A DNA stretch of 64,000 nt from Eutrigla gurnardus. Its lineage: Eukaryota; Chordata; Actinopteri; Perciformes; Triglidae. Numbering within the stretch: position 1 is the stretch's first letter; every line of letters starts with the position of its first letter. Positions 22,501-33,800 of this stretch are shown one piece after another. The position numbers and the translations under genes are program-made. The notes below the pieces were generated by a model. The model made no database searches. It worked only from the letters and a program-made list of their open reading frames with translations, and was not told where the DNA came from. Location of the stretch: contig OY741285.1 of assembly GCA_963514095.1 (NCBI GenBank), positions 10,355,116-10,419,115 on the forward strand, written 5' to 3'.

Positions 22501-25500
22501 ATGTTGGGTCGTATCACCATCAAGCCTGGTTGGACATGGTGGGCAGTGTTTCAGAAATAGCGAGCTAAAATTATGTGCCACAACGTCATGCTCAGAGAGG
22601 ATGCTGCCATCAGCACATTTTATTTTTAGGTGGTCATAAGGAGCCTCCAACAGGGTTAGAGGAGCAGTGTGCAAGATTTGGTGGCAACAAGCGGTGAGGT
22701 TGTAGGTAAAAAAATTAAAAAAAACTGAATACTGTTGCTGTACAGATCTATGGCTCCTCTCTAGAGCCAATGTTTGTTTTGTCTGTTCTGGGCTGCTGTA
22801 GAGACATGGTGGTGCTACATGGCAGCCTCCATGGACGAGGAATCACTCCCTATATAGATATGAATGGCTCATTCTAAGCCAACGAGAAACCATTATTAGT
22901 TTTAGGTGATTAGACACCAATGAAAACATAATGAACATTATATTACAACAGATCCCCTAAATCTTATGCCTCATGTACACCAATGTACAATTTTCCATTT
23001 ATAGGCTTTCAGTGGGATTGCACTATGTAAAAAATAATATATTCATAATTACATCATCTGAATTGATAACAAGCACATAACGTACATTTCTCATATCAAT
23101 GATATCAGGGAATATCATTTGAAGGCTGTGGTTGTATTTTTCTAAAACTTTACCATTCAGTTCAATGGGGTTAACAAATGTGTTTATTAAGGACACATTT
23201 ATACTTTATGATTTCACTTGTACAGGTATGCTCATTTTGAACCAACGTTTCATTAAATGAGAAAAGTACAAAAAAAAACATGCTATGTATTGATATTATT
23301 AGACAGAAGAAAATATATGCAATCCCTGGAAGCCTACAATTGTGTCAAAAAGACAACGGGTGAAATGCAAAGAAATTAGTCCTACTAAATGACACATCAA
23401 TGTGTCGGCGGGACGCGTTCGTCGTCGGTGCTGTAGTCTCCCACACTCTGGACTGTTTGTGAATACACCACCATTTGCCGGTTGTCACGGAGAACCAACG
23501 GCTTCAACAGCTGACCGCACGCAAAACTGACGAGACTACGCGAGCGACCATATGTCTACTAAGTTTACAACGTGCGTAAAGTCTCGAGTCCAAATAAGGA
23601 ACACACCTGTCAATCGGCGTTTGCAACAAACCCGGAAGTGACGGGCGCTGCAGCCTACAAAATTACGGTTTTAAACGTTTAAGACCAAACCATAAACACA
23701 CCTTTCATTATTGGCGTCTGTCGCTAACCCGGAAGTGGTACGACGCTGGGAAACAAGAGCTGCAGTCTACAAAATGATATTTCCGTTTAATCGGTTTTCA
23801 TGAGCTTTTAAAAGTTTAACACCAAACAATAAACATACCTGTCGCATGTGGCGTTCACGGCGCCAACCATTACGCGGTAGGACCCCAGACAACAAGAGGT
23901 GCCTGTGCCTATGCCTGTATATATAAAGTATGTGTGTTTGTCCTGTTCTGTGAGTGGGAATTCAATCACACATAAAATGGGTCTGTCTGTTGAACACCTT
24001 ATGTTAGGGCTACATTTGAAACCTATAATCTATGCCCCCCTACAATATGATTATTAGAATACAGTTGTGCATAAACATCACTGGCTTGATAAAGGAATAT
24101 GTTTAATCTATTTGTCACTTTTCAAGGTACATTATGGAGGCAACCGGGAACGTCAGAACGCTCACCATCAATAGGGCGACCCTGGCTGACGATGCTGCCT
24201 ACGAGTGTGTGGTTGGCGAGGACAAGTGTTTCACCGAGGTGTTTGTCAAAGGTGCAGAATCTTTTTGTTGTTGTTGTTGTTGAACAAAAAGCTTATATAG
24301 TGCATGTGAGTTCAAAAAGCTGACTGTCCCTCTCTGATCTGCTCAGAGCCCCCTGTGACCATCACCAAGCTGATGGATGACTATCACGTGGTCGTCGGAG
24401 AGAGAGTGGAGTTTGAAATCGAGGTGTCGGAGGAGGGCGCCCACGTCATGTGGTCAGTATATGTGACGACGTTAGGCTTTAATTCCATACAGAATAAAGC
24501 AGAAGTTTATACAGCTCCACTAGTTCTTATATTCTAAACAGAAGAGGCCTTGTTTTTGTGTGTTTAATAAATTGTTAGTTTCAAAGATTTATAGAGGCCA
24601 TAGTTTGATGTCAGTGTTTTCAGCAGCTTTCATACACTCACCTCCATCATCATTGTTTATTTAAACCCTTCACTTGCTTTTAATAACAGCTTCTTTTGCA
24701 GAAATAAGAACAGGTTCCATCATTTCTGTTCATAATGTGGAAGCACAATCTTTCTTTCACTCAGTCGTAGATTATGAGGATGTCATCCACAGCAACGTAC
24801 AGTACATGCATGCATCCACCCCCATTATAAAACACTATATGTAACCTACTGCTGTGGTGAAAATCACTGCACTTTTGTTCAAAGAGGGCTGACCTTCTCT
24901 GTGTACACTGTGAAGCTTTTGACAAATATAGTATGCTTTATGTAGTCCACCAAGCACAGACTCTTTTCCCCATTGATGAATGTAAAGCCCAGTCATATTT
25001 TCCAAGGCATTTTTTTTTTATCTGAGAGTTGTGAGCAACATCATAATACGTCCATATAGATTTACATTATTAAAATGAAATAACATACATTTACTTTCTC
25101 TTATTTTCCAGGTTCTTTGAGGATATTGAGCTCCACAAAGACGCAGAATCTGCAAAGTTCCGCTTCAAGAAGGATGGAAGGAAGCACACGTTGATCATCC
25201 TGGAGGCAACGCTGGATGACATTGGAATGTACCACGCTTGGACAAATGGGGGGCACACCAAAGGAGAGCTTGAAGTGGAAGGTACCACTGGAAAATATAA
25301 TAATATAATTAGTTTTTATCTCATTTTTAAGTGATTGCAGAATTTATAAAACATCTGAAACTAAAAACGAATCATTTTATACGATAGCGGTTTATTTTAG
25401 CTTTTTTTTTTTAAAGGATCAGAGAGCAGACTTTATTTTGAGTGTGTTTTCTGTCATTTAAATGCAGTGCTGAGGATGCAGCTGAATTTAACAGCTGGCC

Positions 25501-28500
25501 CGAGGGCGTAACGCCTCCCTTTTACAAACAAACTAACAAGTCATGGCAGTGGGTGTCGAGATGTTGCCATCATGAACCATATCCTCCCTCTACCTCCACA
25601 CGCATCTTCCTCTCCCGCCTGATCTGTTCTCTTATGTTTCTTTTCGACGTCTTATTCAGAAAAACAACTGGAGGTGTTGCAGGACATCGCTGATCTGACG
25701 GTTAGGGCGACAGACCAGGCGTTGTTCAAGTGTGAGGTGTCCGATGACAAGGTCACAGGAAAGTGGTTCAAAGATGGAGTGGAGGTATTGCCAAGCGAAC
25801 GCATCAAAATGACTCACATCGGAAGGTACAAGGACGTATGAATGTATTCAAAAGCATTTTTAAGGGTATTTGTCATGACTCTATTTTTCATGTTTTTTTC
25901 CTTGCGTCACATCTTTGTTGCTTGTTTCAGGTTTCACCGGCTGATAATTGATGACGTGAAGCCGGAGGATGCTGGAGACTACACTTTTATTCCTGACGGA
26001 TATGCTCTGTCAATTTCTGCCAAACTTAACTTCCTGGGTGAGAAAAGAAAGAGTGACTACAGCGGCGCTATCATACACACATGAATCATCAGCAGCCTAC
26101 ATAATATTGTCAACTCTGCTTTTCTTTTTTTTCTCTAAAAACAGAGATTAAGGTCGACTATGTGCCCAGACAAGGTAGGTAGACTTAAATAACCTCACTT
26201 TTTATTTAATCTCCATATCTCAAACCCCAATTCCACCTGCACTCTCTTCGTATGTTGTCCATTAACTAGATCCTCCAAAGATCCACCTGGACACCAGCGG
26301 AAACATGGTCTCCCAAAACACCATCATCGTGGTGGCGGGCAACAAGCTCCGTCTGGACGTGGAGATCACGGGAGAGCCGGCGCCCACATGTGTTTGGTCG
26401 AAAGGAGATCAAGTAAGGATGTGACGCGTAACGAGTCATCGGGCAGAATATCGCATATGAGTTAATATGATCATAACTTAGCTAGCACACAGACAACTTC
26501 AACGTGAAAGGACAAATGTTATTCACCAGCAAAGCACCAATGATGCTGGAAGGTCAGGCTAACCTATCTGTGCAGCATAGTTTTTTTTTCTGTGTCTCTT
26601 TCACTGGGCTTCAGTTAAATGCTTCCTCACCAGAAAACAAAACTGCTGTTCTGTTGAGATATGACCCAACCAATGGGAATGTCTGTGCCCACAGGCAGTG
26701 AGGGGCACAAGGGTGCAAAGGACAGACACTGTCCCTGATGTTTTTTTGGTCAGGGTGCCAAAGTGAGTTTTTTTATTTTGTTTTGGAAACAGGATATATC
26801 TGTGTTCCAGAGGGATGTATTTTTTATTTTGCTTCAATGTCACATCAATATAACGCTTTGGAGAGCAGCTCGAATGCCCTGGTGATTTACCCCGAAGCCT
26901 TACTTTAGCCAGTGTGCTTCCTTAGGATGAACCCTGCTTCTAACCTCACACACTGTAGAGGCACCCCTCTAGTTCCACCACTCTACAGCAGAAACGTTTT
27001 ATACAACCCTGATTAAAGAAAACCATAATATGTGTATTTTAGTGTCATGTTAAATGCCACAAAAATTTTGTGGAGGAAAAAAAAAAGGCCTGTTTAGTTC
27101 GGTCTGGCTGACCCAGATTTCCCGGTGATGCACGTCAGCTGTACCATGCGGGCTTGAGTGCAAAATGATCCTTCATGGTGCTTAGACGCTGCAATTTTCC
27201 TGTTTGTCAGATCATTTCAGAGACCGAGGGCCGCGTAAGGGTGGAGGCCAGGAAAGACCTGAGCTGCTTCGTCATAGAGGGGGCGGAGAGGGAGGATGAG
27301 GGCAACTACACCATCTGTGTTACCAACCCGGCTGGAGAGGACAAGGCCATGCTGTTTGTGAAGATTGTGGGTAAGTGAGGATCGTCAACCGGGAGTAACC
27401 GATGTGCCGATGCAATCAAATCTTTGTATTTAAAACGTTTCATCTTCTCTTAGATGTGCCTGACCCCCCTGAGAACGTCAGATGCACATCAGTGGGAGAG
27501 GACACTGCCAACATCATTTGGGACGCTCCTGTGTTTGATGGCGGCGCACCACTCAAAGGTAAAGGAGTCGCTTTTTTTGGGGGGGGGGGGGCGTATGGGA
27601 TATTAATGACGTTTCTATGTGTCCTAAATCCCTGTTTTCCTTCATTAGGTTATCTCATGGAGAGGAAGAAGAAAGGATCCTCCAGATGGACAAAGCTCAA
27701 CTTTGACGTATATGAATCGACCACATACGAGGCTAAGAGGATGATTGAAGGCGTTATGTACGAGATGAGGGTGTTCGCCATCAACAGCATCGGCATGTCT
27801 CAGCCGAGTCTCACCTCCAAACCCTTCATGCCTATCGGTACGTAGAGCAGCCGCCTTCCTCCCCTTCAGTCAACCCAGCGATTCTCAAGAGTCTCTATTT
27901 CTTTCCATCCGCAGCCCCAACTAGCGAGCCAACGCGTCTGTCTGTGCACGATGTGACAGACAGCACGTGCACCCTGAAGTGGCTCGCCCCAGAGAAGATT
28001 GGTGCCGGAGGCCTGGATGGCTACGTTATTGAATACTGCAAGGAAGGAGGTGATGAGAATGAATGGCTATAATAATATTACAATGAATATATCTCATGAG
28101 AAAACGAGAGGAAACAAGCCCACTCACTGTGATTTCTCTTTTTGTGTTTCAGACACTGAGTGGGTGGTGGCAAACCAGGAGCTTTGTACGAGGCAGGGTT
28201 ACGTGGTGCGCGGCCTCCCCGTGGGAGAGAAGATCAACTTTAGAGTGGTGGCGGTAAACATCGCTGGACGGAGTCCCCCGGCCTTGATGGCACAGCCCGT
28301 CACCATCCGCGAGATCATGGGTGAGTCAGTCAGGATCAGTCGACACGAGTCAAAAAGTTATAAAAACAATGTCTAGTGCTTTTTATAGTTTATGTAAAAG
28401 ATATCTTATTACACTTTAGACTGATGCTTAAGACTATATGTCTTTTCCTGCTTTAGAGTATCCTAAGATCCGCCTCCCGCGTGAGCTGAGGACAAAGTAC

Positions 28501-30579
28501 ATCCGGAAAGTGGGAGAAAAGATCAACCTGACCATCCCCTTCCAGGTTAGAAACAAACCTATGAAAATCTGTGTTTACATGTACTACGTGTACATGATAT
28601 ACACTAAACTATAACAAATATAGGCATTATATCTTTAAAGGGAGTCTGTCTACAGGTGTTGGGTAGAACTACTGCATATGTGAAAATATTTTATAAAGCC
28701 TTTTTGTGGCTCCGCAGAGGAGAGCCGCATTGAATAAAAAAAAAAAAAACGTCATCTCTGGTTCTGCTGCATCGATTTTGATATATTTCTTTTAATCTCC
28801 ATCGTTAGTCAGTGTTATGGGAGTGCAATATTCAATTGGGGGCGTACTCTCTTAATGAGAAAAGCCAAATTTTATTTTCCTACCATTATTTATTGCAGGA
28901 GTGCCCTTTTCATGACCCAGCTTAATTTAGTGAGAAGAAGCAGATTCTCCTTTTCCTGCAAACCAGTAGCTTACAACGTACACAGGGGTCGGGTTTCCTG
29001 CGTGTACTTTTTAGTGTTCAGCTAATATATTACTAGGTACCGTCTACCGCATCAGATTTTTTTGATATTGTGGCATTAATCATTGGCACGCTTCTGTGTC
29101 ACGCAGGGTAAGCCACGTCCCGTCGCAACCTGGTACAAAGACGGTGAACCCATTGACCCCAAGATGGTCAACGTCCGCAACTCCAACGTGGACAGCATCC
29201 TCTTCATCCGCTCCGCGGAGCGAGAGCACTCTGGAACATATGAGCTGGTGCTACAGATTGAGAACATGGAGGACAGAGCCAGCCTTGTCCTCAGGATTGT
29301 GGGTAAGATCGTCTGGTCTCTCACTTGTTCGGTGAGAGTTCTTCAACTCAAGAAATCAAAGAAAATGAATAAAAATCACAACTTGGACCGTCTGTGATTC
29401 ATCACGACTGAAACGTGCTGAACACTTGACATTTAATCCACTCAGATAAACCCGGACCCCCTCTGAACCTGAGGGTGACAGACGTCTGGGGCTTCAATGC
29501 CGCACTGGAGTGGGACCCCCCCAAGGACGATGGCAACTGTGAGATTACCGGATACTGCATTCAGAAGGCCGACCTGAAGACCAAGGTGAGGGAGGAGGAG
29601 GAGGGGGCCTGCAGCTCAACGACAGTTGGACTATGTGTTTTTATTTCACTGGTTTCCTCTCTTCCAGGACTGGTTCACCGTTTACGACCACAACAGGCGA
29701 ACAAACTGCACGGCGTCCGACCTGATCATGGGCAACGAGTACATGTTCCGCGTCTACAGCGAGAACCTCTGCGGCCTGAGCGAGGAGCCGCGCCATGGCA
29801 AGAACACGGCCATCATTGCCAAGACAGGTGGATTGCATTTTTACACCTACACTAGAATGTTCCCACATTTACGCCTCTGATTTGTGGGAGTTGACCGCCG
29901 TTGCCCGCCCTTTTTCCATAGACCTGGAGCAGAAGACACACCCCTACAAGGAGAAGGACATGTGCTGCCAGCCCAAGTTCACTCAGCCCCTGGTTGACAG
30001 AGCCGTAGTGGCCGGTTACAGCACCGCCATCAGCTGCTCCGTCAAAGGCTTCCCCAAGGTGATCATGGCGTGTTAAAATAGCCGGTGGAGCGTGAGACAC
30101 AGGAAGCCAATGGCGCCGGTTCTCATAAGCAAATTAAATATACAAGCAAGAAAATCTTCTTGCTGTAATCTGAGAATTCCATTTTTAGCCCCTGATTATT
30201 TATTCATTTGACTTTTTTTTTTTCATGTCTCAGCCTAAGATTGTTTGGATGAAGAACAAGATGGTCATCACTGACGATCCCAAGTTCTTGATGCGGAACT
30301 ACCAGGGAGTGCTGACCCTCAACATTCGCAAGCCAGGCACCTTTGACGGAGGCAAATACACCTGCAGGGCTGTTAATGAGCTGGGCACGGACGAGGTGGA
30401 GTGCAACCTGAATGTCCGACGTAAGAACAGAGGGGCTGATGGGAAGGGTGGATTTTTGTAGTTTGAGTACGATATGAAACACAATACTTGCCATTCAGTT
30501 TGGACTTGTTTCAACACAATCTAACCCTCATCCTCTGACCTGTCGTCCCACAGCTGCCGTGGACCCGGAGAAGAAGTGA
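10506..30579 (+). CDS. mybpc2: Myosin-binding protein C, fast skeletal type
   Basis: Sarcomeric thick-filament protein binding myosin, titin and actin. I assembled 32 GT-AG exons that keep frame for 1137 residues: 10506-10527, 14721-14741, 15095-15118, 15954-15974, 16600-16620, 19173-19196, 20339-20407, 20505-20653, 21299-21416, 21524-21572, 21791-21850, 21946-22109, 22254-22386, 24127-24251, 24347-24452, 25112-25281, 25660-25825, 25931-26037, 26145-26174, 26270-26412, 27211-27370, 27454-27558, 27649-27837, 27915-28049, 28153-28320, 28457-28545, 29107-29302, 29446-29585, 29668-29827, 29922-30058, 30234-30420, 30554-30579. Order: acidic N-terminus (1-52); C1 Ig (about 53-156, KPTMKWLKGKW at 85-95); M domain with YGITDLRGMLKRLKKMK at 223-239; C2-C5 Ig (about 248-627); C6 and C7 FnIII (628-826); C8 Ig (827-921); C9 FnIII (922-1021); C10 Ig (1022-1129); tail PAVDPEKK. 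There is no cardiac C0 domain, and length and residues fit MYBPC2 rather than MYBPC1 or MYBPC3. The start has A at -3. Which teleost duplicate (a or b) is unresolved. Confidence 0.96.
14721..19196 (+). other. mybpc2: mybpc2 microexon cluster (exons 2-6)
   Basis: Five tiny coding exons of 21, 24, 21, 21 and 24 nt (14721-14741, 15095-15118, 15954-15974, 16600-16620, 19173-19196) encode an acidic, Pro/Glu/Asp-rich segment (DKPEEGQ, APEELTDE, DALPADG, DSDGDGD, EKPSPEEE). Each has an AG acceptor and a strong GTAAG or GTGAGG donor. Each starts and ends in phase 1, the junction codon always being G plus two bases, so any of them can be skipped without changing frame. The introns between them (353 to 2552 bases) contain no other feature that I recognise, nor does the 4.2-kb intron 1 (10528-14720). 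Confidence 0.75.
20695..21263. mobile_element. TTAA-flanked inverted-repeat element in mybpc2 intron 8
   Basis: The left end TTAAAGGAGTCATCACC (20695-20711) is repeated exactly in inverted form at the right end (21247-21263). Counting TTAA as a duplicated target leaves a 13-base terminal repeat AGGAGTCATCACC, extendable to 16 with one mismatch. TTAA duplication is the mark of the piggyBac superfamily, so a piggyBac-type MITE is the best guess. The 561-base body has no long frame and is unusually rich in CpG compared with its flanks. It fills nearly the whole 645-base intron between the two exons of the C1 domain. An alternative is another DNA-transposon family with ends that happen to begin TTAA. 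Confidence 0.7.
22663..22985. mobile_element. Non-autonomous DNA element (MITE-like) in mybpc2 intron 13
   Basis: This stretch matches my memory of a very abundant percomorph repeat. It begins with 'cagtgtgcaagatttggtggc' near 22,664, carries 'tctctagagccaatgtttg' and 'gggctgctgtagagacatggtggtgc' in the middle, 'ctccctatatagatatgaatggctcattctaag' near 22,850, and ends near 'gatcccctaaatct' at 22,961-22,974. The ends of intact copies form inverted repeats of the type CAGTGTG...TTTAG; here both are decayed. It has no coding capacity. The match is from memory. Confidence 0.6.
23580..23885. repeat. Diverged tandem repeat in mybpc2 intron 13
   Basis: Three related units follow each other. Landmarks are 'aaggaacacacctgtcaatcggcgtttgc' (about 23,597), 'cataaacacacctttcattattggcgtctg' (about 23,691) and 'caataaacatacctgtcgcatgtggcgttc' (about 23,829). 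'aacccggaagtg' and 'gctgcag-ctacaaaat' recur between them. Unit lengths are uneven (about 95 and 138 bases). The region from about 23,400 is clearly richer in CpG than the surrounding intron. It may be the inside of a further decayed transposon. Confidence 0.55.
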
Positions 30580-30652
30580 GACACCAAACAGCAAAAGAAT
30601 GTGAAATGACATGAGCCAAACAGGACGAGTGCACACCGTCAAAGATGAATCT

Positions 30653-30658
30653 AATAAA
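30653..30658 (+). terminator. mybpc2: Polyadenylation signal of mybpc2
   Basis: AATAAA lies 74 bases after the mybpc2 stop codon, giving a short 3' UTR of about 100 bases ending near 30,670-30,680. Confidence 0.65.
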
Positions 30659-30692
30659 ACGTAGTGATGCTTACTATAAATAATTGTTTGTT

Positions 30693-30698
30693 TTTATT
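30693..30698 (-). terminator. acp4: Candidate polyadenylation signal of acp4
   Basis: TTTATT on the plus strand reads AATAAA on the minus strand, about 160 bases after the acp4 stop. Cleavage would fall near 30,670-30,680, the same place as the predicted mybpc2 end. Confidence 0.45.
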
Positions 30699-30858
30699 TC
30701 TGTCTAAACACTTTTTACATATATTCTTGTAATCACAAATATATTCATAAAAAATGCCCCTCCACATCAGTATCTTAAATTTTTAAATAAACATTATTAT
30801 TATTAGAAGCACCTACAGTATATTTGTATGTTTGGCACATGTGTGAAAGCCGTCTGCG

Positions 30859-33800
30859 CTACACCTCCCTGGAGTAGTGCGCTCTCCTCCTGTGGACTGC
30901 CACTCCTATGCTGAACAACAGCGCCACTGCCAGGAGACCCACGGCCACTGCAAGAGCTGTTATAACACCTGTGGTAGACAACCAATCCTGTTTAGGTACA
31001 TGTGTTTGGAAGCTTTCCAAAAGACATATTTTTTTTAATCACACCGTCTGTGCTGAAAATCCCCCATAGAAAACACGGGAATAAACATATTGCCAAAATG
31101 TGTGTTGAAAATTAAACACTTGAAGTGTATGATAATATAATAATATATAATATTCTTCACCTGTGCTTGACAATCGTGTCCTGAAGCCGCATTCAGCCTC
31201 CCAGTCCTCTGCCGCCACATCCCGCACCAGCTCAGTGAACACCGACAAAGGGCAGGGGTTCAACCCGCTGCATCCTGGCACCGGGTTGGGGTAGGGGTCG
31301 CGCCAGGAGTCATTGCGGTAATGCAGCTCCAGAGAGTAGGAACTGGGAGGGGGGGGGGGGTTAACACAATGAGATGACACACACTTGTGGTCAAATGTTA
31401 TGTAAATGGCTCGTGTCATGTGCTAATGTGGTCATTGCGGTCCTGGACGACTGCCAGATTTTTCGAAAACAAATTGGAAAAAAAGCAAAAACACACACAG
31501 GAGTGAACGGTTTGGTGCGGCTGAGCGGCGCGGGATGCGACTGCACGAAAAATGTGGTTGTCGGTCTGACCTAGATAGCGTAATTAAATATGCAAAGGGC
31601 AGGCAGGACATCATTACCCATCATACTCCTGGTAGAACTCAAAGAGTTGACAGGCAGCATACGGAGGAAGAAGGCCGTCGTACACGTCCAGAGCTGCCTG
31701 GAGGGTGATGAGCGTAGAGTCATGCTGGAATGAGCAACATCAAGGAGGTGAGGAGATGCAGCATGTGGAAGAAAAAAAAACAAAGCCGACTGCACGATGG
31801 AATGGGAACGTGTCTTTTTTTTATGTGTGTGTGCCCAAACGCTGAACTTACAGCAGAGTACATAATGAATTTAAGAGTGCTCCCTTGTTCGACGGCTCTG
31901 GAGAAATTCCTGAGGATGGCATGCAGCAGCACCCCTGGTAAATGAACACATCAGTGTCAACAGTGCAAATGAATTTTTTTTTTTCTTCTCCCAGACACCA
32001 ACACAATCGTTTTGACCTTCGTAAGCATCTTGTCTGTAATCATCTTTGTCCTATTAGCTCACATGTGCTAATGTGCTTTCGGGAGGCCCGGCCCATCACT
32101 TGACACCGTCTGAGGCGTAAACAAAGCGTCTGCCAGCAGTCACAAAATTAGATACGCTGAGCTTTTTTTACTCCGATTTTGTTGTTGTTGCTTTAAAGGA
32201 ATTGCCTCTAATTTGAATCCTCACCTCCCGAGAGCCTGGCCTTCTCTTTGCGCTTGTGACTGAGGATGCTGTACATGACCTCAAACGATGCAATTCTCTT
32301 CAGGGTGTCCAGGACGCCTTGGGTGGCCCAACGTGGGAGAGTCAAGTTATGGATCCTCTGCACAAGAAAATGCATCGCATTACACAAGACACGAATGAAT
32401 CGCAACAAAAGGGGGTTTAAATGGCTGTGTTTCATCGTTTCTGTTATCCTGGCTATTTTTAGCGCCCGTCTGAAGATGACAGATGCTCATTTTGCAAGTG
32501 TGAATGAGCGTTTTTTCCGACCTGGCCTAGAATCCACCCATCTCATAATGTTTTAATTATAATTTCCAATATGTTGTCCTATTCATGTCTTACTATTTAG
32601 GTATACAATGAATTTCTCTGCAGACATGAAGAAAACATCCCTCCTTCTGTTCGACGCTCTGCAGCCGATGTGTTTGTGACAGTAATTGAAGCATTAAACT
32701 GCAGAATATAGGGAGTAGAATTGTGTGAATACCTGACAGATCAGAGTGTCGTAGACACGCCATATCTTTTTGCCCACCAGTTTGGAGACGGGATAGCCGG
32801 TGTGGTTGGAAAGTCCCTCCACAAAGTACTGCAAAGCACGGAGAAGAGTTCAAACATCACATTCAAATCACGATTACTTATTTTTCTATTCATATTTCGG
32901 ACTTTAAGGTTTGCTTTTCTGTAAAATAGTGCAAACATCTTCAAGAGTTTTAGGGCGGAACATCATACAGCAAGAGAGCCTGGAAAATCTTTAACATTTT
33001 GATGCATAAAATAAATGTGCACTATTTCCCGCTGACATGTTTCGGGTGTAAAGTATCATAAAATGAAAATACTCAAGTTACTATAAGCATCTCAGAATTG
33101 CACCTAAGTACAGCACTTATCGCGACGTTCAACCCATCGCCCCCCGGGGATAATGTCTGAAGTAAAAACACTTAAATTACCATTTTTATGGGTAATAAAA
33201 GTTTTTCGGGGGTTGTTTTTGCAGATGAGCAGATACATATCTAAAGAATCGCAGACATTGCTCGGTTGATTGGATTTATATTGTTTATTGATTCTGCGTT
33301 GTTCTCTTCAGCCTTTTGGTCAGACAAACGCAGTGGATAAAAGAAATGGCACCATTTTGGGCCCTCGCGTCCGTCTTGCAGGTGCTCTGCCTCCAGCAGA
33401 GGGTGTGAAAATTCAACGCAGGAGGGCCCACGTCCTGATCTCAGACAGCACATGGGACTCCGTTTAATTAAGACTTTTTCATTGTAATTCTTAATCTAAT
33501 TCAATCCGACCGTTAATTAGCATCTCTGAGAATGTGAGAGAAATTGCACTGTGCGGCTTTTTTTTTTTTTTTCCTCTTCTTCGTCTTTCCGAGGCACTGG
33601 AGTCACCGTGCCTGAGAAAAATCACTGAGAGGACACGATGTCTACAGCATAACTAACACGTCCAACTGGAGGTGATGATAACGTCGGCACCGCAAACTGT
33701 GAAGTATGGATTTCGCTGTTTTTACAACAAATGTGCATTTCACAGTGTTTCAAGGCAGCAAAGAAGCAGCTGAGGTGAGGAAAAGTATGATAATATAATT

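Noticed and set aside
30339..30420. Cardiac-type myosin-binding protein C (mybpc3) or slow type (mybpc1) instead of mybpc2
   Set aside because: There is no C0 domain, the length is 1137 residues, and the C4 and C5 residues follow the fast-type pattern; linkage to acp4 and lrrc4b also fits MYBPC2.
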